DNA of 35,091 nucleotides from Acidobacteriota bacterium (GCA_016934555.1 JAFGSS010000010.1:1-35091), one strand, 5' to 3'. Positions 25,135 through 32,758 are shown, counted from the first letter of the stretch. Made by a program: numbers and translations. The notes: generated from the letters alone by a model not told the origin.

Positions 25135-26795
25135 TGCTGCGGAAGCTTATCCCCGGGAGCGGCGGCGGGGGCATGCCGAGGTATGTTTTTCTGGCGGGTC
25201 TCGCGGTCGGCGCCCTCTTCTTCGCGTACTACTATTCCCGGGGGCTGACCGTGTCGCACTACGATGCCAAGGCCCACCTGCTGGTGGCACGGCGGATCGT
25301 GGACGCCCTCGAACCGGGATACGCCCAGATGGGGGCCCAATGGTTGCCCCTCATCCACCTGCTGTACCTCCCCTTCGTCCTTTTCGACGCCCAGTACCGG
25401 TCCGGCCTCCTGCCCAGCCTGATCTCGGTGTTCTGCTTCGCCCTCAGCGGGGCGCTGGTTTGCCGCATATCGCTCCGGGTTACGGGGTCGGGGACGGCGG
25501 CCCTGTTTTCCGCGGCGCTCCTCGTCGCGAACCCCAATCTCCTTTACCTGCAGAGCTGCCCGCTGACGGAACCGGTGTTCATGGCGCTGTTTCTGCTGGC
25601 GCTCGACCGGCTGCTCGAGTGGCGCGCCTCCGACCACTCGCGCCTGCCGTGGGCGGCCGCCGCCTGGACCGCCCTGGCGGGGGTGTGCCGCTACGAGGGG
25701 TGGGGGTTGATCCTCGGAATCGTCGCGCTGCTTCTGGCCGACGGCTGGACGCACCGTATCCCGCGTCCGCGGGCGCTGAGGGCCGCGGCGGTTTCCCTCG
25801 CGGTTTTCGCGCTCCCCGCGCTCGCGCATTTCGGCTACATTTTCCTGCGGCTGGGGGACGTCTTTTTCAACCGGGTCGCGGCGGGGAATCCGAATCCCTA
25901 CCTGACGCACGGGAGGCCGTTTCTTTCGCTCCTGTATCACCTGGCGGAGGTCGAGCAGATGGCGACGCTGCTTTCCCTCCTGCTGGCGGGCGTCGGGGTC
26001 CTGGTTTTGGTGCGGGACCGAAGCCGGCTTTGGGAACGGGCGCCCCTGCTGCTCCTCTGGGTCCCGTCGCTCATCAACATCGCGGCCCTATACTGGGGGC
26101 ACGTGTACCGGTTGCGCTATTCTGTTCTGCTTCTGCCCGCCGTGGCCGTGTTCGCCGGGCTGGCCGTCCGGTCGGAAAGGGTCCGCATCCTCGCCCTGCC
26201 GCTCCTTCTGCTGCTCGTCGCCCTTCTCCCCTGGGTATCGTGGATCACCTACCTCCAGGACCCCGCCGGGATGCTGACCCCGGGACCGGGGGCGGTCGCG
26301 CTCCCCGTCCTGGGCCTGGTCCTTTACGCGGTCGTGCGCGTGCGCGGCGGGCACGCCGCGGCGCTCCTCCTGCTCCTCGTGGCGGGGATGGCCGTGCCCC
26401 CGCTCGAGAGGGAGACCCTCCCCATGATGTCGGAGACGCTGGAACACACATTCATCGAGCCGGAAAGGGAGGAGGTCCTCGGCCACCTGCGGCGGCATTA
26501 CGACGGTGGGAAGATCCTGGTCGATATGGGCCGGCAGGCGCCGCTGGTCTACGACTCGGGGCTGAGGGTGAGCGAATTCGTCTTCAACGAAGGGGGGGGC
26601 GCGCGCTGGCACAGGGCGGCCCTGGACCCGGTGCGGGAGGTCGGGTGGCTCTGCTCCGAGAAGGGGGACCACGTCTGGGAGCGCATTATGATGGATCCCC
26701 GGATTCCCGATCACTATACTGTAGTGGTGGATACGGAACATCTGGCGCTGTACCGCCTGAAATTGCGGACCAACAAGGTTGAGCGACACCCGTGA
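25134..26795 (+). CDS. GT-C-fold membrane glycosyltransferase-like protein
   Basis: A 553-residue membrane protein with about eleven hydrophobic segments from residue 16 on and a soluble C-terminal part (about 435-553). After the first membrane segment the loop contains SHYDAKAHLLVARRIVD, where an Asp (D44) and positively charged residues sit as in the catalytic loop of GT-C enzymes that use lipid-linked sugars (ArnT/PMT/DUF2029-like). PNLLYLQSCPLTEPVFMALF and GVCRYEGWGLIL are also typical of this superfamily in bacteria. The acceptor is unknown. Start ATG at 25134 overlaps the asnS stop; the next gene starts inside its stop codon. asnS, this gene and the following one are therefore probably one operon. 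Confidence 0.8.
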   Translation: MLRKLIPGSGGGGMPRYVFLAGLAVGALFFAYYYSRGLTVSHYDAKAHLLVARRIVDALEPGYAQMGAQWLPLIHLLYLPFVLFDAQYRSGLLPSLISVFCFALSGALVCRISLRVTGSGTAALFSAALLVANPNLLYLQSCPLTEPVFMALFLLALDRLLEWRASDHSRLPWAAAAWTALAGVCRYEGWGLILGIVALLLADGWTHRIPRPRALRAAAVSLAVFALPALAHFGYIFLRLGDVFFNRVAAGNPNPYLTHGRPFLSLLYHLAEVEQMATLLSLLLAGVGVLVLVRDRSRLWERAPLLLLWVPSLINIAALYWGHVYRLRYSVLLLPAVAVFAGLAVRSERVRILALPLLLLLVALLPWVSWITYLQDPAGMLTPGPGAVALPVLGLVLYAVVRVRGGHAAALLLLLVAGMAVPPLERETLPMMSETLEHTFIEPEREEVLGHLRRHYDGGKILVDMGRQAPLVYDSGLRVSEFVFNEGGGARWHRAALDPVREVGWLCSEKGDHVWERIMMDPRIPDHYTVVVDTEHLALYRLKLRTNKVERHP

Positions 26796-27535
26796 AGAAC
26801 GAAGCCCCGGCCGCGGAAAAACAGAAAAAATTCGATTTTACCCCCTCCCGGCCCCGTCCCCTCCTGTCCGGCCTTCCGGGCAAGATCGACGGCTACGAGG
26901 AGGGGGTGGCGAGCTATTTCCGCTGGAGGACGGGCCTTGACTACTACCTCGCCCTGGACCAGATCGCCGATTTCGTGATCCAGACGGGCAGGATCCGCGT
27001 GGTCGATCTGTTGACCGACACCGCCGCCTTCGCGCTGAGACTGGCGGGGAGGAAGCCGTTTCACGGGCGGATCTATTCCTTCGACACCAATATCACCCTG
27101 CTGGAACGCGCCAAGCAGCGGGCGGCTCACCTCGATCTCGAGCAGATCGTGGAGTTCCGGCATTTCCAGGAACCGCGCCTCCCGGTCCCGGACGGGCACG
27201 CGGAACTGGCGGTTTCCGTGTTCGATCTCCACCGGCATCCCCCGGAGCAGTATCTGGGGGAAGCGATGAGAATTCTGGCCCGGGACGGGCATCTGATCCT
27301 CGGGGAGTATCTGGAGCCCAGATCGGCGCGGAATTCGCCCGTCGGCCTCTGGCGGAGGGCGCATCTCCGGTTCGTCCAGAAAAACTCCGTCGAGGCCAGG
27401 GCCGTCTACCCCGACAGGGAGGAAGTGATCGATTTGCTTTTCCGCTCGGGATTCCGCCAGGTCATCGTTCAGGAGCTGAATGCCCGCCCGTCGCGGCATT
27501 CGGGAGTCTTCAGTATCATCGCCGCTACGAAATAG
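26792..27535 (+). CDS. SAM-methyltransferase-like protein with degenerate motif I
   Basis: A 247-residue protein that reads like a class I methyltransferase fold: VVDLLTDTAAFALRLA (about 70-85) stands where VLDIGCGTG is expected, SFDTN (about 96-100) where the acidic ribose-binding residue lies, then PDGHAELAVSVFDLHRHPPEQYLGEAMRILARDGHLILGEYLEP matches the usual motif-IV/post region. The glycine-rich loop is lost, so SAM binding is doubtful and the protein may be inactive or changed in function. GTG at 26792 overlaps the previous stop (GTGA), indicating coupled translation with the glycosyltransferase. Its length and the Lys/Pro-rich N-terminus have no other domain I can name. Confidence 0.6.
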   Translation: MKNEAPAAEKQKKFDFTPSRPRPLLSGLPGKIDGYEEGVASYFRWRTGLDYYLALDQIADFVIQTGRIRVVDLLTDTAAFALRLAGRKPFHGRIYSFDTNITLLERAKQRAAHLDLEQIVEFRHFQEPRLPVPDGHAELAVSVFDLHRHPPEQYLGEAMRILARDGHLILGEYLEPRSARNSPVGLWRRAHLRFVQKNSVEARAVYPDREEVIDLLFRSGFRQVIVQELNARPSRHSGVFSIIAATK

Positions 27536-27547
27536 GGGGGAGTGGGT

Positions 27548-28519
27548 GTGAGGAGACAAGGCACGGCGTTCATTCTTCTGTCGCTTCTGTTGCTGCCCGT
27601 TCTTGCCGGCGGAGGGGAGACAGAACGGATCCGGAAGATCGGGAAGGCGCCCAATTTCATCGCGCTCGGCCCCGACGGCACGAAGCTCTATGCGACCTCC
27701 TACGCCACGGACGAACTGCTTGAAGTGGACCTCGAAAAGAAAATCGTGACCCGGAGGATGGAGGCCGGCGGCGCGCCCCTGGGTCTTGCCCTCGCCGACG
27801 GGGGGAAAACCGCCCTGGTGGCCTGCATGGATTCAGGCACCGTGGCCATGATCGACCTGGACTCCTTCCAGGTGTTGGCGGATGTTCCCGCGGGCGCCCG
27901 GCCGAACTCGGTGGCCGTAGGCGCCCGGGGTTACAACGCCTACGTGGTGGATTACGGGCGGAGCCGGAACGGCCGGCTGCATGTCCTCGACCTGCGCCAG
28001 CGGCGCATGGTAGGCAGTGTCGGGCTGGGGGTGAGCCCCTTCGGCATCGCGGTGAGTCCGACCACCGAGAGGGTGTTCGTGCTGATGGGGGGGGACAACG
28101 AAGTATGGGTCATGGACCCGGCCGGCCCCTCCGTGATCGCGAAGATCCCGGTAGGGGAAGGGCCGGACGGCATCGCCATCACACCCGACGGGAAACGGCT
28201 CTTCGTCGCCAACAGCCGCACGCACGACCTGTCGATCATCGACGCGGAACTGCTGCGTGTTCTGGTCACGGTCCCGATCGGGAAGATGCCCTTCGGCGTG
28301 GCCGTCAGCCCCGACGGGAAGCGGGTGTTCGTCATCAACGCCCAGAGCCGCACCGTTTCGGTTCTTCCGGCCGATCTCAGCAGCCTGTCCGGCCGGACCC
28401 TCGACATCGACAAGGGTTCGACCGACATCCTGGTGGCGCCGGACAACCGGACCGTCTACGTGGTCAGCGAGGCCACCAACAGCGTCCTCATCGCCGACGT
28501 GCCTGCCGAAGCCCCCTGA
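27548..28519 (+). CDS. Secreted YVTN-type beta-propeller repeat protein
   Basis: A 323-residue protein with a signal peptide (FILLSLLLLPVLAGGG) followed by about seven repeats of 40-45 residues. Repeats carry the marks of the YncE/YVTN family: APNFIALGPDGTKLYATSY, ADGGKTALVACMDSGTVAMIDL, VSPTTERVFVLMGGDNEVWVMDP, GPDGIAITPDGKRLFVANSRTHDLSIID and FGVAVSPDGKRVFVINAQSRTVSVL. It should fold as a beta-propeller outside the cytoplasm and bind a partner; function unknown. Two GTG codons (27542, 27548) are possible starts; 27548 has GGGGGGAG at better spacing. It follows the methyltransferase-like gene by 12 bases and may end that operon. Confidence 0.8.
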   Translation: MRRQGTAFILLSLLLLPVLAGGGETERIRKIGKAPNFIALGPDGTKLYATSYATDELLEVDLEKKIVTRRMEAGGAPLGLALADGGKTALVACMDSGTVAMIDLDSFQVLADVPAGARPNSVAVGARGYNAYVVDYGRSRNGRLHVLDLRQRRMVGSVGLGVSPFGIAVSPTTERVFVLMGGDNEVWVMDPAGPSVIAKIPVGEGPDGIAITPDGKRLFVANSRTHDLSIIDAELLRVLVTVPIGKMPFGVAVSPDGKRVFVINAQSRTVSVLPADLSSLSGRTLDIDKGSTDILVAPDNRTVYVVSEATNSVLIADVPAEAP

Positions 28520-28536
28520 GCCCCCCTTCGCTGTGC

Positions 28537-28542
28537 TATGAT
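28537..28542 (+). promoter_or_regulatory. Candidate -10 box of coaE, possibly leaderless
   Basis: TATGAT ends six bases before the coaE ATG at 28549, and there is no ribosome-binding site. The -35 region is poor (GC-rich). The arrangement TATGAT-GGACCC-ATG resembles TACAAT-GGCCCC-ATG before the DUF362 gene. Confidence 0.4.
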
Positions 28543-28548
28543 GGACCC

Positions 28549-29172
28549 ATGCTGCATGTGGGACTGACGGGAAACATCGCGTCCGGAAAAAGCTCCGCTG
28601 CGGAAGTGTTCGCCGAGATGGGGGCGCGCGTCATCGACGCGGACCGGGTGGCCCACGGCCTGCTCGAGCGGGGCACGGACTCCTACTGCCGGATCGTGGA
28701 TTCGTTCGGGGGCGAAATCCTGGACCCCGAGGGGCGGATCGACCGCAGGCGGCTCGGGAATATTGTTTTTTTCGACGAGGAGAAGCGGCGGCAGCTCAAC
28801 CGGATCACGCACCCGATGGTGGACGCCGAGATCGAGCGGCGCATCGCGGAACTGGAACGGGAAACCCCGGACGGCATCCTGATCGTGGACGCGGCCCTGA
28901 TGGTGGAGACGGGAGGGTATCGCAGGTTTTCCTTCCTGATCGTGGTCGCCTGCGACCCCGTCCTGCAGCTCGGTCGCCTCATGCAGCGGAGCGGGTTGAC
29001 GGAACTCCAGGCGAAAGCCAGGATGGAGTCCCAGATGCCGATCGAGGAGAAGAAGCGGCTGGCGCACTATACGATCGACACCTCGGGAACGTTCGCCGAG
29101 ACGCGGCAACAGGTATCGGCGATCTATCAGGATCTCGTGCGGCAGGAGCGAAGCCGCAGAGGCGGGGCGTGA
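28549..29172 (+). CDS. coaE: Dephospho-CoA kinase
   Basis: A 207-residue P-loop kinase for the last step of coenzyme A synthesis (3'-phosphorylation of dephospho-CoA). The Walker A is GLTGNIASGKS at 5-15, with IDADRVAH (about 31-38), RRRLGNIVFFDEEKRRQLNRITHP and AALMVETG; the lid region RLMQRSGLTELQAKARMESQMP and IEEKKRLAHYTIDTSGT are typical CoaE. No ribosome-binding site is visible before the ATG. Its last codons and the stop lie in a perfect hairpin (29153-29194). Confidence 0.93.
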   Translation: MLHVGLTGNIASGKSSAAEVFAEMGARVIDADRVAHGLLERGTDSYCRIVDSFGGEILDPEGRIDRRRLGNIVFFDEEKRRQLNRITHPMVDAEIERRIAELERETPDGILIVDAALMVETGGYRRFSFLIVVACDPVLQLGRLMQRSGLTELQAKARMESQMPIEEKKRLAHYTIDTSGTFAETRQQVSAIYQDLVRQERSRRGGA

Positions 29173-29194
29173 CGCGTCGCCCCGCCTCTGCGGC
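29153..29194. terminator. Perfect 17-bp inverted repeat between coaE and hsp20
   Basis: Arms GCCGCAGAGGCGGGGCG (29153-29169) and its exact complement (29178-29194) with an 8-base loop TGACGCGT that contains the coaE stop codon TGA. It sits between convergent genes and could work for both directions. There is no T-run, so it may be Rho-assisted or a 3'-end stabiliser. Confidence 0.6.
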
Positions 29195-29199
29195 CCGCA

Positions 29200-29613
29200 T
29201 CATCCCACCTTCACCTCGATCTGTCTCGGTTTGGTCTTCTCCGCTTTGGGCAGGGTGATGGTCAATACCCCGTTTCTGGATTCGGCCGTTATACGGTCCT
29301 GGTCCACGGCATCGCTCAGCTGAAACTGCCGGAAATAACCCTGCAGGCCGAATTCCTCGCGCAGGGTCTGGCCCGACGGGTCGTATTCAGCCCGTCCCTT
29401 GATGGTGAGAATGTTGTCCTCGACGCGGATATCCACGGCGTCCCTGGGGACCCCCGGAAGGTCCGCCACGACGGTCAGGGCGTCTTCCGTTTCGAAGATG
29501 TCCACGGGAGGGGCGATATAGAGGGTGTCGTCCCGGGTGGCGAGGGATTTTTCCCCGGCCGATGCCGGGACGCCTTTGTTGCCGGTGGTCAGAGCGACGG
29601 TTTTCTCGGTCAT
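29200..29613 (-). CDS. Hsp20 family small heat shock protein (second of a pair)
   Basis: A 137-residue ATP-independent chaperone. The alpha-crystallin domain covers about 33-137: PPVDIFETEDALTVVADLPGV, DNILTIKGRAE, GYFRQFQLSDAVDQDRITAESRNGVLTITLPKAE, ending in KPRQIEVKVG. The N-terminal segment (about 1-32) is short and low in aromatic residues, which is unusual and may give small oligomers. AGGAGGAC lies before the ATG. It is 34 bases after the other hsp20 and probably on the same mRNA, with the strong promoter upstream of the first gene. Confidence 0.92.
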   Translation of the reverse strand: MTEKTVALTTGNKGVPASAGEKSLATRDDTLYIAPPVDIFETEDALTVVADLPGVPRDAVDIRVEDNILTIKGRAEYDPSGQTLREEFGLQGYFRQFQLSDAVDQDRITAESRNGVLTITLPKAEKTKPRQIEVKVG

Positions 29614-29647
29614 GGTTTCGGTCCTCCTCGTTCTTGAACTCGTTGTT

Positions 29648-30118
29648 TCAGCCCACCTTCACCGCGATCTGCTTCGGTTTCGCGGCTTCCATTTTGGGCA
29701 GGACGATCTTGAGAACCCCATCCACGTAGGCCGCCTCCACTTTCTTGCTGTCGACCGCCGAGGAAAGGGACAGGGTCCGCGAGAATTTTCCCGCCGAGCG
29801 TTCGCTGCGGTGCACCAGCTCCGAATTCACGCTTTTTGGCAGCGGCTTCTTCTCCCCCGAAATCACCAGCTGGTCGCCGGTCACGGACACGCTCAGCGTA
29901 TCCCGGTCGAGCCCCGGTGCCAGGGCGTCGACATAGAAGTTGTCCTGGTCCTCGCCGATGTTCATCAGCGGGTAGGCGCGGTAGGCACGGCCGGGAAGAA
30001 AGGAGATCCTGGAGAAGGGGAAGCTCCACGAGGAGGTCCTGTCCTCGCCCAGGATCCTGTCGATTTCCCTCCGCATCCTCTCCATTTCGTCGAAAACATC
30101 GAAAGATACGAGACTCAT
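29648..30118 (-). CDS. Hsp20 family small heat shock protein (first of a pair)
   Basis: A 156-residue small heat shock protein. The N-terminal arm (FDVFDEMERMRREIDRIL) is followed by the alpha-crystallin domain (about 47-150: YPLMNIGEDQDNFYVDALAPGLDRDTLSVSVTGDQLVISGEKK, then FSRTLSLSSAVDSKKVEAAYVDGVLKIVLPKME) and the tail KPKQIAVKVG. The ATG at 30118 has a near-perfect ribosome-binding site GGAGGTG eight bases upstream and is preferred over in-frame upstream ATGs. The two Hsp20 proteins are clearly related but diverged, especially in the N-terminus, suggesting different clients or co-oligomers. Confidence 0.93.
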   Translation of the reverse strand: MSLVSFDVFDEMERMRREIDRILGEDRTSSWSFPFSRISFLPGRAYRAYPLMNIGEDQDNFYVDALAPGLDRDTLSVSVTGDQLVISGEKKPLPKSVNSELVHRSERSAGKFSRTLSLSSAVDSKKVEAAYVDGVLKIVLPKMEAAKPKQIAVKVG

Positions 30119-30171
30119 GGGTTGCACCTCCATAGCACATTCGATCTGGTTTATCTCGAACATCCGTAGAT

Positions 30172-30200
30172 TTTTTAAGTTCACGGCGCCCTTTTGTCAA
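30172..30200 (-). promoter_or_regulatory. Sigma-70-type promoter of the hsp20 pair
   Basis: On the minus strand TTGACA (30200-30195), a 17-base spacer and TAAAAA (30177-30172). No CIRCE element (TTAGCACTC-type repeat) or typical sigma-32 boxes are visible. A GAACTT element overlaps the spacer and could be a sigma-E type -35, but the -10 match is poor. Confidence 0.6.
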
Positions 30201-30221
30201 ACGGGCGGGTGCCAAATCCCC

Positions 30222-30258
30222 GGGGGGGGGCTGAGGGGGGGCGCGGAGGGCGGGGGGG
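30222..30258 (+). other. G-quadruplex-type G-run cluster
   Basis: Four G-runs of 9, 7, 3 and 7 bases (30222-30230, 30235-30241, 30248-30250, 30252-30258) with loops of 4, 6 and 1 bases. It lies between the hsp20 promoter and the end of sodB. On the sodB transcript the complementary C-runs can pair with a G-run (complement of 30275-30282), giving a terminator-like hairpin without a U-tract. Confidence 0.6.
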
Positions 30259-30287
30259 CGGTGCGCGCCGCCGGCCCCCCCCGGATG

Positions 30288-31001
30288 CTATTTACGGCGG
30301 AAATTCTCCAGGGCGAATTCCCAGTTGAGGAGCTTGTCCATGACGGCTGCGGCGTAATCCGCGCGGCGGTTCTGGTAGTCGAGGTAGTAGGCATGCTCCC
30401 AGACGTCGATGGTCAGGAGCGGTGTCAGCCCCTCCTCGAGCGGCGTATGGGCGTTGGCCGTCTTGGTGACCTTCAGCCGGCCCCCTTCCTTGACCAGCCA
30501 GGCCCACCCGCTGCCGAACTGCGAAGCGGCCGCCTGCCCGAGTTCCTTTTTGAGGGCGTCGAGGCCGCCGAAGCTGCGGTTGACGGCATCGGCCAGCTCC
30601 GCGGGCACGGCGCACCCGCCGGGTTTGAGGCTGTTCCAGAAGAAGGTGTGGTTCCACACCTGGGCCGCGTTGTTGAATATGCCCGCCTGGGCGGGGTCCT
30701 TGGCGCTCCGGGTCACGATCTGCTCCAGGGACAGGCCCTCCATGGGGGTTTTGGCGATGAGGTTGTTGAGGTTGTTGACGTAGCCCTGGTGGTGCTTGCC
30801 GTGGTGGAATTCGAGGGTGCGGGCCGAGATCACCGGTTCCAGGGCGTCCTTCGGGTAGGGGAGGGGGGGGAGCGGGTGCCCGGCGGCCCGGGCGGGGCGA
30901 AGCCCGGCGCCGGAAGCGGCCAGGAGGACGCCCGCGGTTCCCAGGAGCGCCTGCCGGCGCGTGATCATTCCCGCGAGTATTTCGGTGCATCGGTTTTTCA
31001 T
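30288..31001 (-). CDS. sodB: Iron-type superoxide dismutase with Tat signal
   Basis: A 237-residue Fe/Mn superoxide dismutase. The metal ligands can be placed from [17 protein letters not shown] (first His), [14 protein letters not shown] (second His) and [19 protein letters not shown] (Asp and third His). The [11 protein letters not shown] and FGSGWAWL segments lean to the iron type. The N-terminus carries a twin-arginine signal ([21 protein letters not shown] ending near ARAA), so the enzyme should be exported folded, unlike ordinary cytoplasmic SodB. Start ATG at 31001 has GGAGGGAG about 13 bases upstream; ATG at 30968 (MITRRQALL) is another candidate and would also leave a complete Tat signal. 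Confidence 0.92.
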   Translation of the reverse strand: MKNRCTEILAGMITRRQALLGTAGVLLAASGAGLRPARAAGHPLPPLPYPKDALEPVISARTLEFHHGKHHQGYVNNLNNLIAKTPMEGLSLEQIVTRSAKDPAQAGIFNNAAQVWNHTFFWNSLKPGGCAVPAELADAVNRSFGGLDALKKELGQAAASQFGSGWAWLVKEGGRLKVTKTANAHTPLEEGLTPLLTIDVWEHAYYLDYQNRRADYAAAVMDKLLNWEFALENFRRK

Positions 31002-31145
31002 GGGGCTTTTTCTCCCTCCTTGAAAGGGTGTACACTTCCGTTTCGACTTTCCTGAACTTTAATCGAACCGGCGGGGGGATGGCAAGGTCCTTCGCTCTGT
31101 CGATCCAGTCATCACCGGAACCGGTCGTTGGCAGGGAGGCTCCTC

Positions 31146-31658
31146 ATGGATTTCGCAAAACTGACACACGCGCGCTACAGCTGCCGCTCCTACCGGCCCG
31201 ACCCGGTCCCGGAGGAGATGGTGCAAAGGGTCCTGGAGGCGGCCGCCGCGGCCCCCACGGCGGTGAACCGGCAGCCCTTCCGGATCCTCGTCATCGGCAC
31301 GAAAGGACGGGAGGCGGAACTCGGCCGTATCTACGCCCGCGACTGGTTCGTCCAGCCCCCCCTGGTCCTCTGCATCTGCGTCGAGACGGAGGCTGCCTGG
31401 CGCCGCAGGCAGGACGGGAAAAGCTACGGGGATGTCGACGCCGCCATCGCCTTCGATCACCTGATCCTGGCCGCGACGGAGCTGGGGCTGGGTACCTGCT
31501 GGATCGCCGCCTTCGACCCCGCGGCGGCGCGCGAGGTCCTTGCCCTCCCCGAGGGGGTGGAGCCGCTGGTGTTCACCCCCCTGGGTTTCGCTGCAGACGC
31601 CCCCGTGGAGCGCAAGCGCAAAAGCGTCGGTGAACTCCTCCGTTACGAGCGTTGGTGA
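31146..31658 (+). CDS. Nitroreductase family protein (FMN-dependent)
   Basis: A 170-residue member of the nitroreductase/oxygen-insensitive NAD(P)H reductase family. N-terminal ARYSCRSYRPDPVP (FMN phosphate-binding region with Arg residues) and APTAVNRQPFRILVI are characteristic, as are DVDAAIAFDHLILAATELGLGTCWIAAFD and the C-terminal RKRKSVGELLRYERW. It probably reduces a quinone, nitro-compound or similar substrate with NAD(P)H; the real substrate is not told by sequence. GGGAGG lies before the ATG. It diverges from sodB, which fits an oxidative or redox stress context but does not prove joint regulation. Confidence 0.9.
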   Translation: MDFAKLTHARYSCRSYRPDPVPEEMVQRVLEAAAAAPTAVNRQPFRILVIGTKGREAELGRIYARDWFVQPPLVLCICVETEAAWRRRQDGKSYGDVDAAIAFDHLILAATELGLGTCWIAAFDPAAAREVLALPEGVEPLVFTPLGFAADAPVERKRKSVGELLRYERW

Positions 31659-31707
31659 CGGGCTCCCGTCGTTGGATCCGGCTCACTCTCACCGAACGGA
31701 CAAGCGA

Positions 31708-31745
31708 ATGGGCCGTGATGGCATCCACTCGCCCTCACGGCCCAT
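31708..31745 (+). terminator. Hairpin after the nitroreductase gene
   Basis: An 11-bp perfect inverted repeat, ATGGGCCGTGA (31708-31718) and TCACGGCCCAT (31735-31745), with a 16-base loop. It lies between the convergent nitroreductase and PEP-CTERM genes. No T-run follows, so termination is plausible but not certain. Confidence 0.5.
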
Positions 31746-31779
31746 AGCAGTAGACGGTGATCCAGCGGTTTGGAGAGGC

Positions 31780-32436
31780 TTACGCTCTTTTCCGGCGCCA
31801 GGTGCCCAATCCGATTACGCCCAGGCCGGTGCCCAGAAGAAGAAGCGAGGCGGGCTCGGGGATGGGGGCTGTCCGGTCAGAGAAAACAACATTGTCGAGA
31901 ATGGGTCCCACGTTGTCTGCTCCGAATCCCTCAATATACAGCCTGACAATATAATCGCTGCCCAGGGAAAAGCCGAATGAGTATGTGGAAAACGGAGCGT
32001 TGTGAGGAATGGCGCCCCAGGTTGCGGAAATCAGCGAACTGTCGCTTCCAACATCCCGGATTCCGAATGTGATCCAGTCGGCTGAACCCCCGCGCTGGTT
32101 GCCGGACACCTGTCCTTCCAGGTAGTACCATTCAGAGGCTGCCAGGTTAAACGTGTCCATCGTCGTGATGCGGCCGGCGTTACTGGTTGATCCATCCATG
32201 TCGAGACAGCCGCCGGCGCCGCCATCGCAGGCGATTCCAAAACCGGCGTTTCTGATGTAGTCGATCGTACCCTCTGAAACGGTCCAGTTGGCAAGCCCTT
32301 CGAAGTTGAGGGCGGAGGCGGCTGCATCCGAATCGAAGTTGTCGGAGAACAGCGTATCCGCATGGCCGAATACGCCTGTGCCGATGGTCAGGCCGGCGGC
32401 AAGTAAGATATTGAGCACCATCTTCTGTTTGCGCAT
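31780..32436 (-). CDS. PEP-CTERM sorting-signal exported protein
   Basis: A 218-residue protein with an N-terminal signal peptide (MVLNILLAAGLTIGTGVFGHA), a Gly/Ser/Asp-rich all-beta exported domain (about 25-185; cysteine pair at CDGGAGGC) and a C-terminal PEP-CTERM tail: PIPEPASLLLLGTG, a hydrophobic helix and the basic end WRRKRA. Such tails are cleaved by an exosortase (EpsH), which is not in this window. Exosortase systems export surface or biofilm matrix proteins. ATG at 32436 has GGGAGGAAAA before it and gives an ordinary signal peptide; the frame is open to 32550 but that part is promoter. Base composition here is lower in G+C than in neighbouring genes. Confidence 0.9.
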   Translation of the reverse strand: MRKQKMVLNILLAAGLTIGTGVFGHADTLFSDNFDSDAAASALNFEGLANWTVSEGTIDYIRNAGFGIACDGGAGGCLDMDGSTSNAGRITTMDTFNLAASEWYYLEGQVSGNQRGGSADWITFGIRDVGSDSSLISATWGAIPHNAPFSTYSFGFSLGSDYIVRLYIEGFGADNVGPILDNVVFSDRTAPIPEPASLLLLGTGLGVIGLGTWRRKRA

Positions 32437-32480
32437 TTTTCCTCCCGCAAAAGAGCGGATAAGCTGTCGGCGGGTCTCAA

Positions 32481-32509
32481 ATTGTACAAGACCCCCGATT
32501 AAGGGTAAA
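32481..32509 (-). promoter_or_regulatory. Alternative sigma-70-like promoter of the PEP-CTERM gene
   Basis: On the minus strand TTTACC (32509-32504), a 17-base spacer and TACAAT (32486-32481). It competes with the sigma-54-like site just upstream as the true promoter. Confidence 0.4.
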
Positions 32510-32526
32510 TCTGAACTTAGAAGGTT

Positions 32527-32543
32527 AAGCAAAATCCTGTCCA
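32527..32543 (-). promoter_or_regulatory. Sigma-54-type promoter of the PEP-CTERM gene
   Basis: On the minus strand TGGACAG-GATT-TTGCT matches the -24/-12 consensus TGGCACG-N4-TTGCW. The invariant GG and GC are exactly ten bases apart. The predicted start of transcription is near 32517, leaving a leader of about 80 bases. Confidence 0.55.
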
Positions 32544-32758
32544 TGCCCAATTTTTCGGTCTGGTGGCTATAAATAATTGATAATAGTATATTTATTTTAG
32601 GCCAAGATTAAGGATCCCGCCGGTGAAAGTAGGGACACTGTAAGCTGATCCGACGGTTGTGTAAACCTATCTGACAGCCTGTGATGGTTGTAGGTCCGGG
32701 GTAGTCTGGAATGATGATGCGCCATCTGTGGGCGTCCTACGACCGGTTATGGATCGGA

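Larger units (their letters stand above)
32437..32758. other. AT-richer non-coding region
   Basis: No convincing gene. It holds the promoters of the PEP-CTERM gene, a very AT-rich stretch at 32568-32610, and a palindrome TTGTACAA at 32482-32489. The part from 32640 to 32758, next to the end of the DUF3788 gene, shows nothing I can name. Confidence 0.6.

Noticed and set aside
30118-30220. CIRCE/HrcA or ROSE thermosensor before the hsp20 genes
   Set aside because: Neither the TTAGCACTC-N9-GAGTGCTAA repeat nor a ROSE-like fold hiding the ribosome-binding site could be seen.
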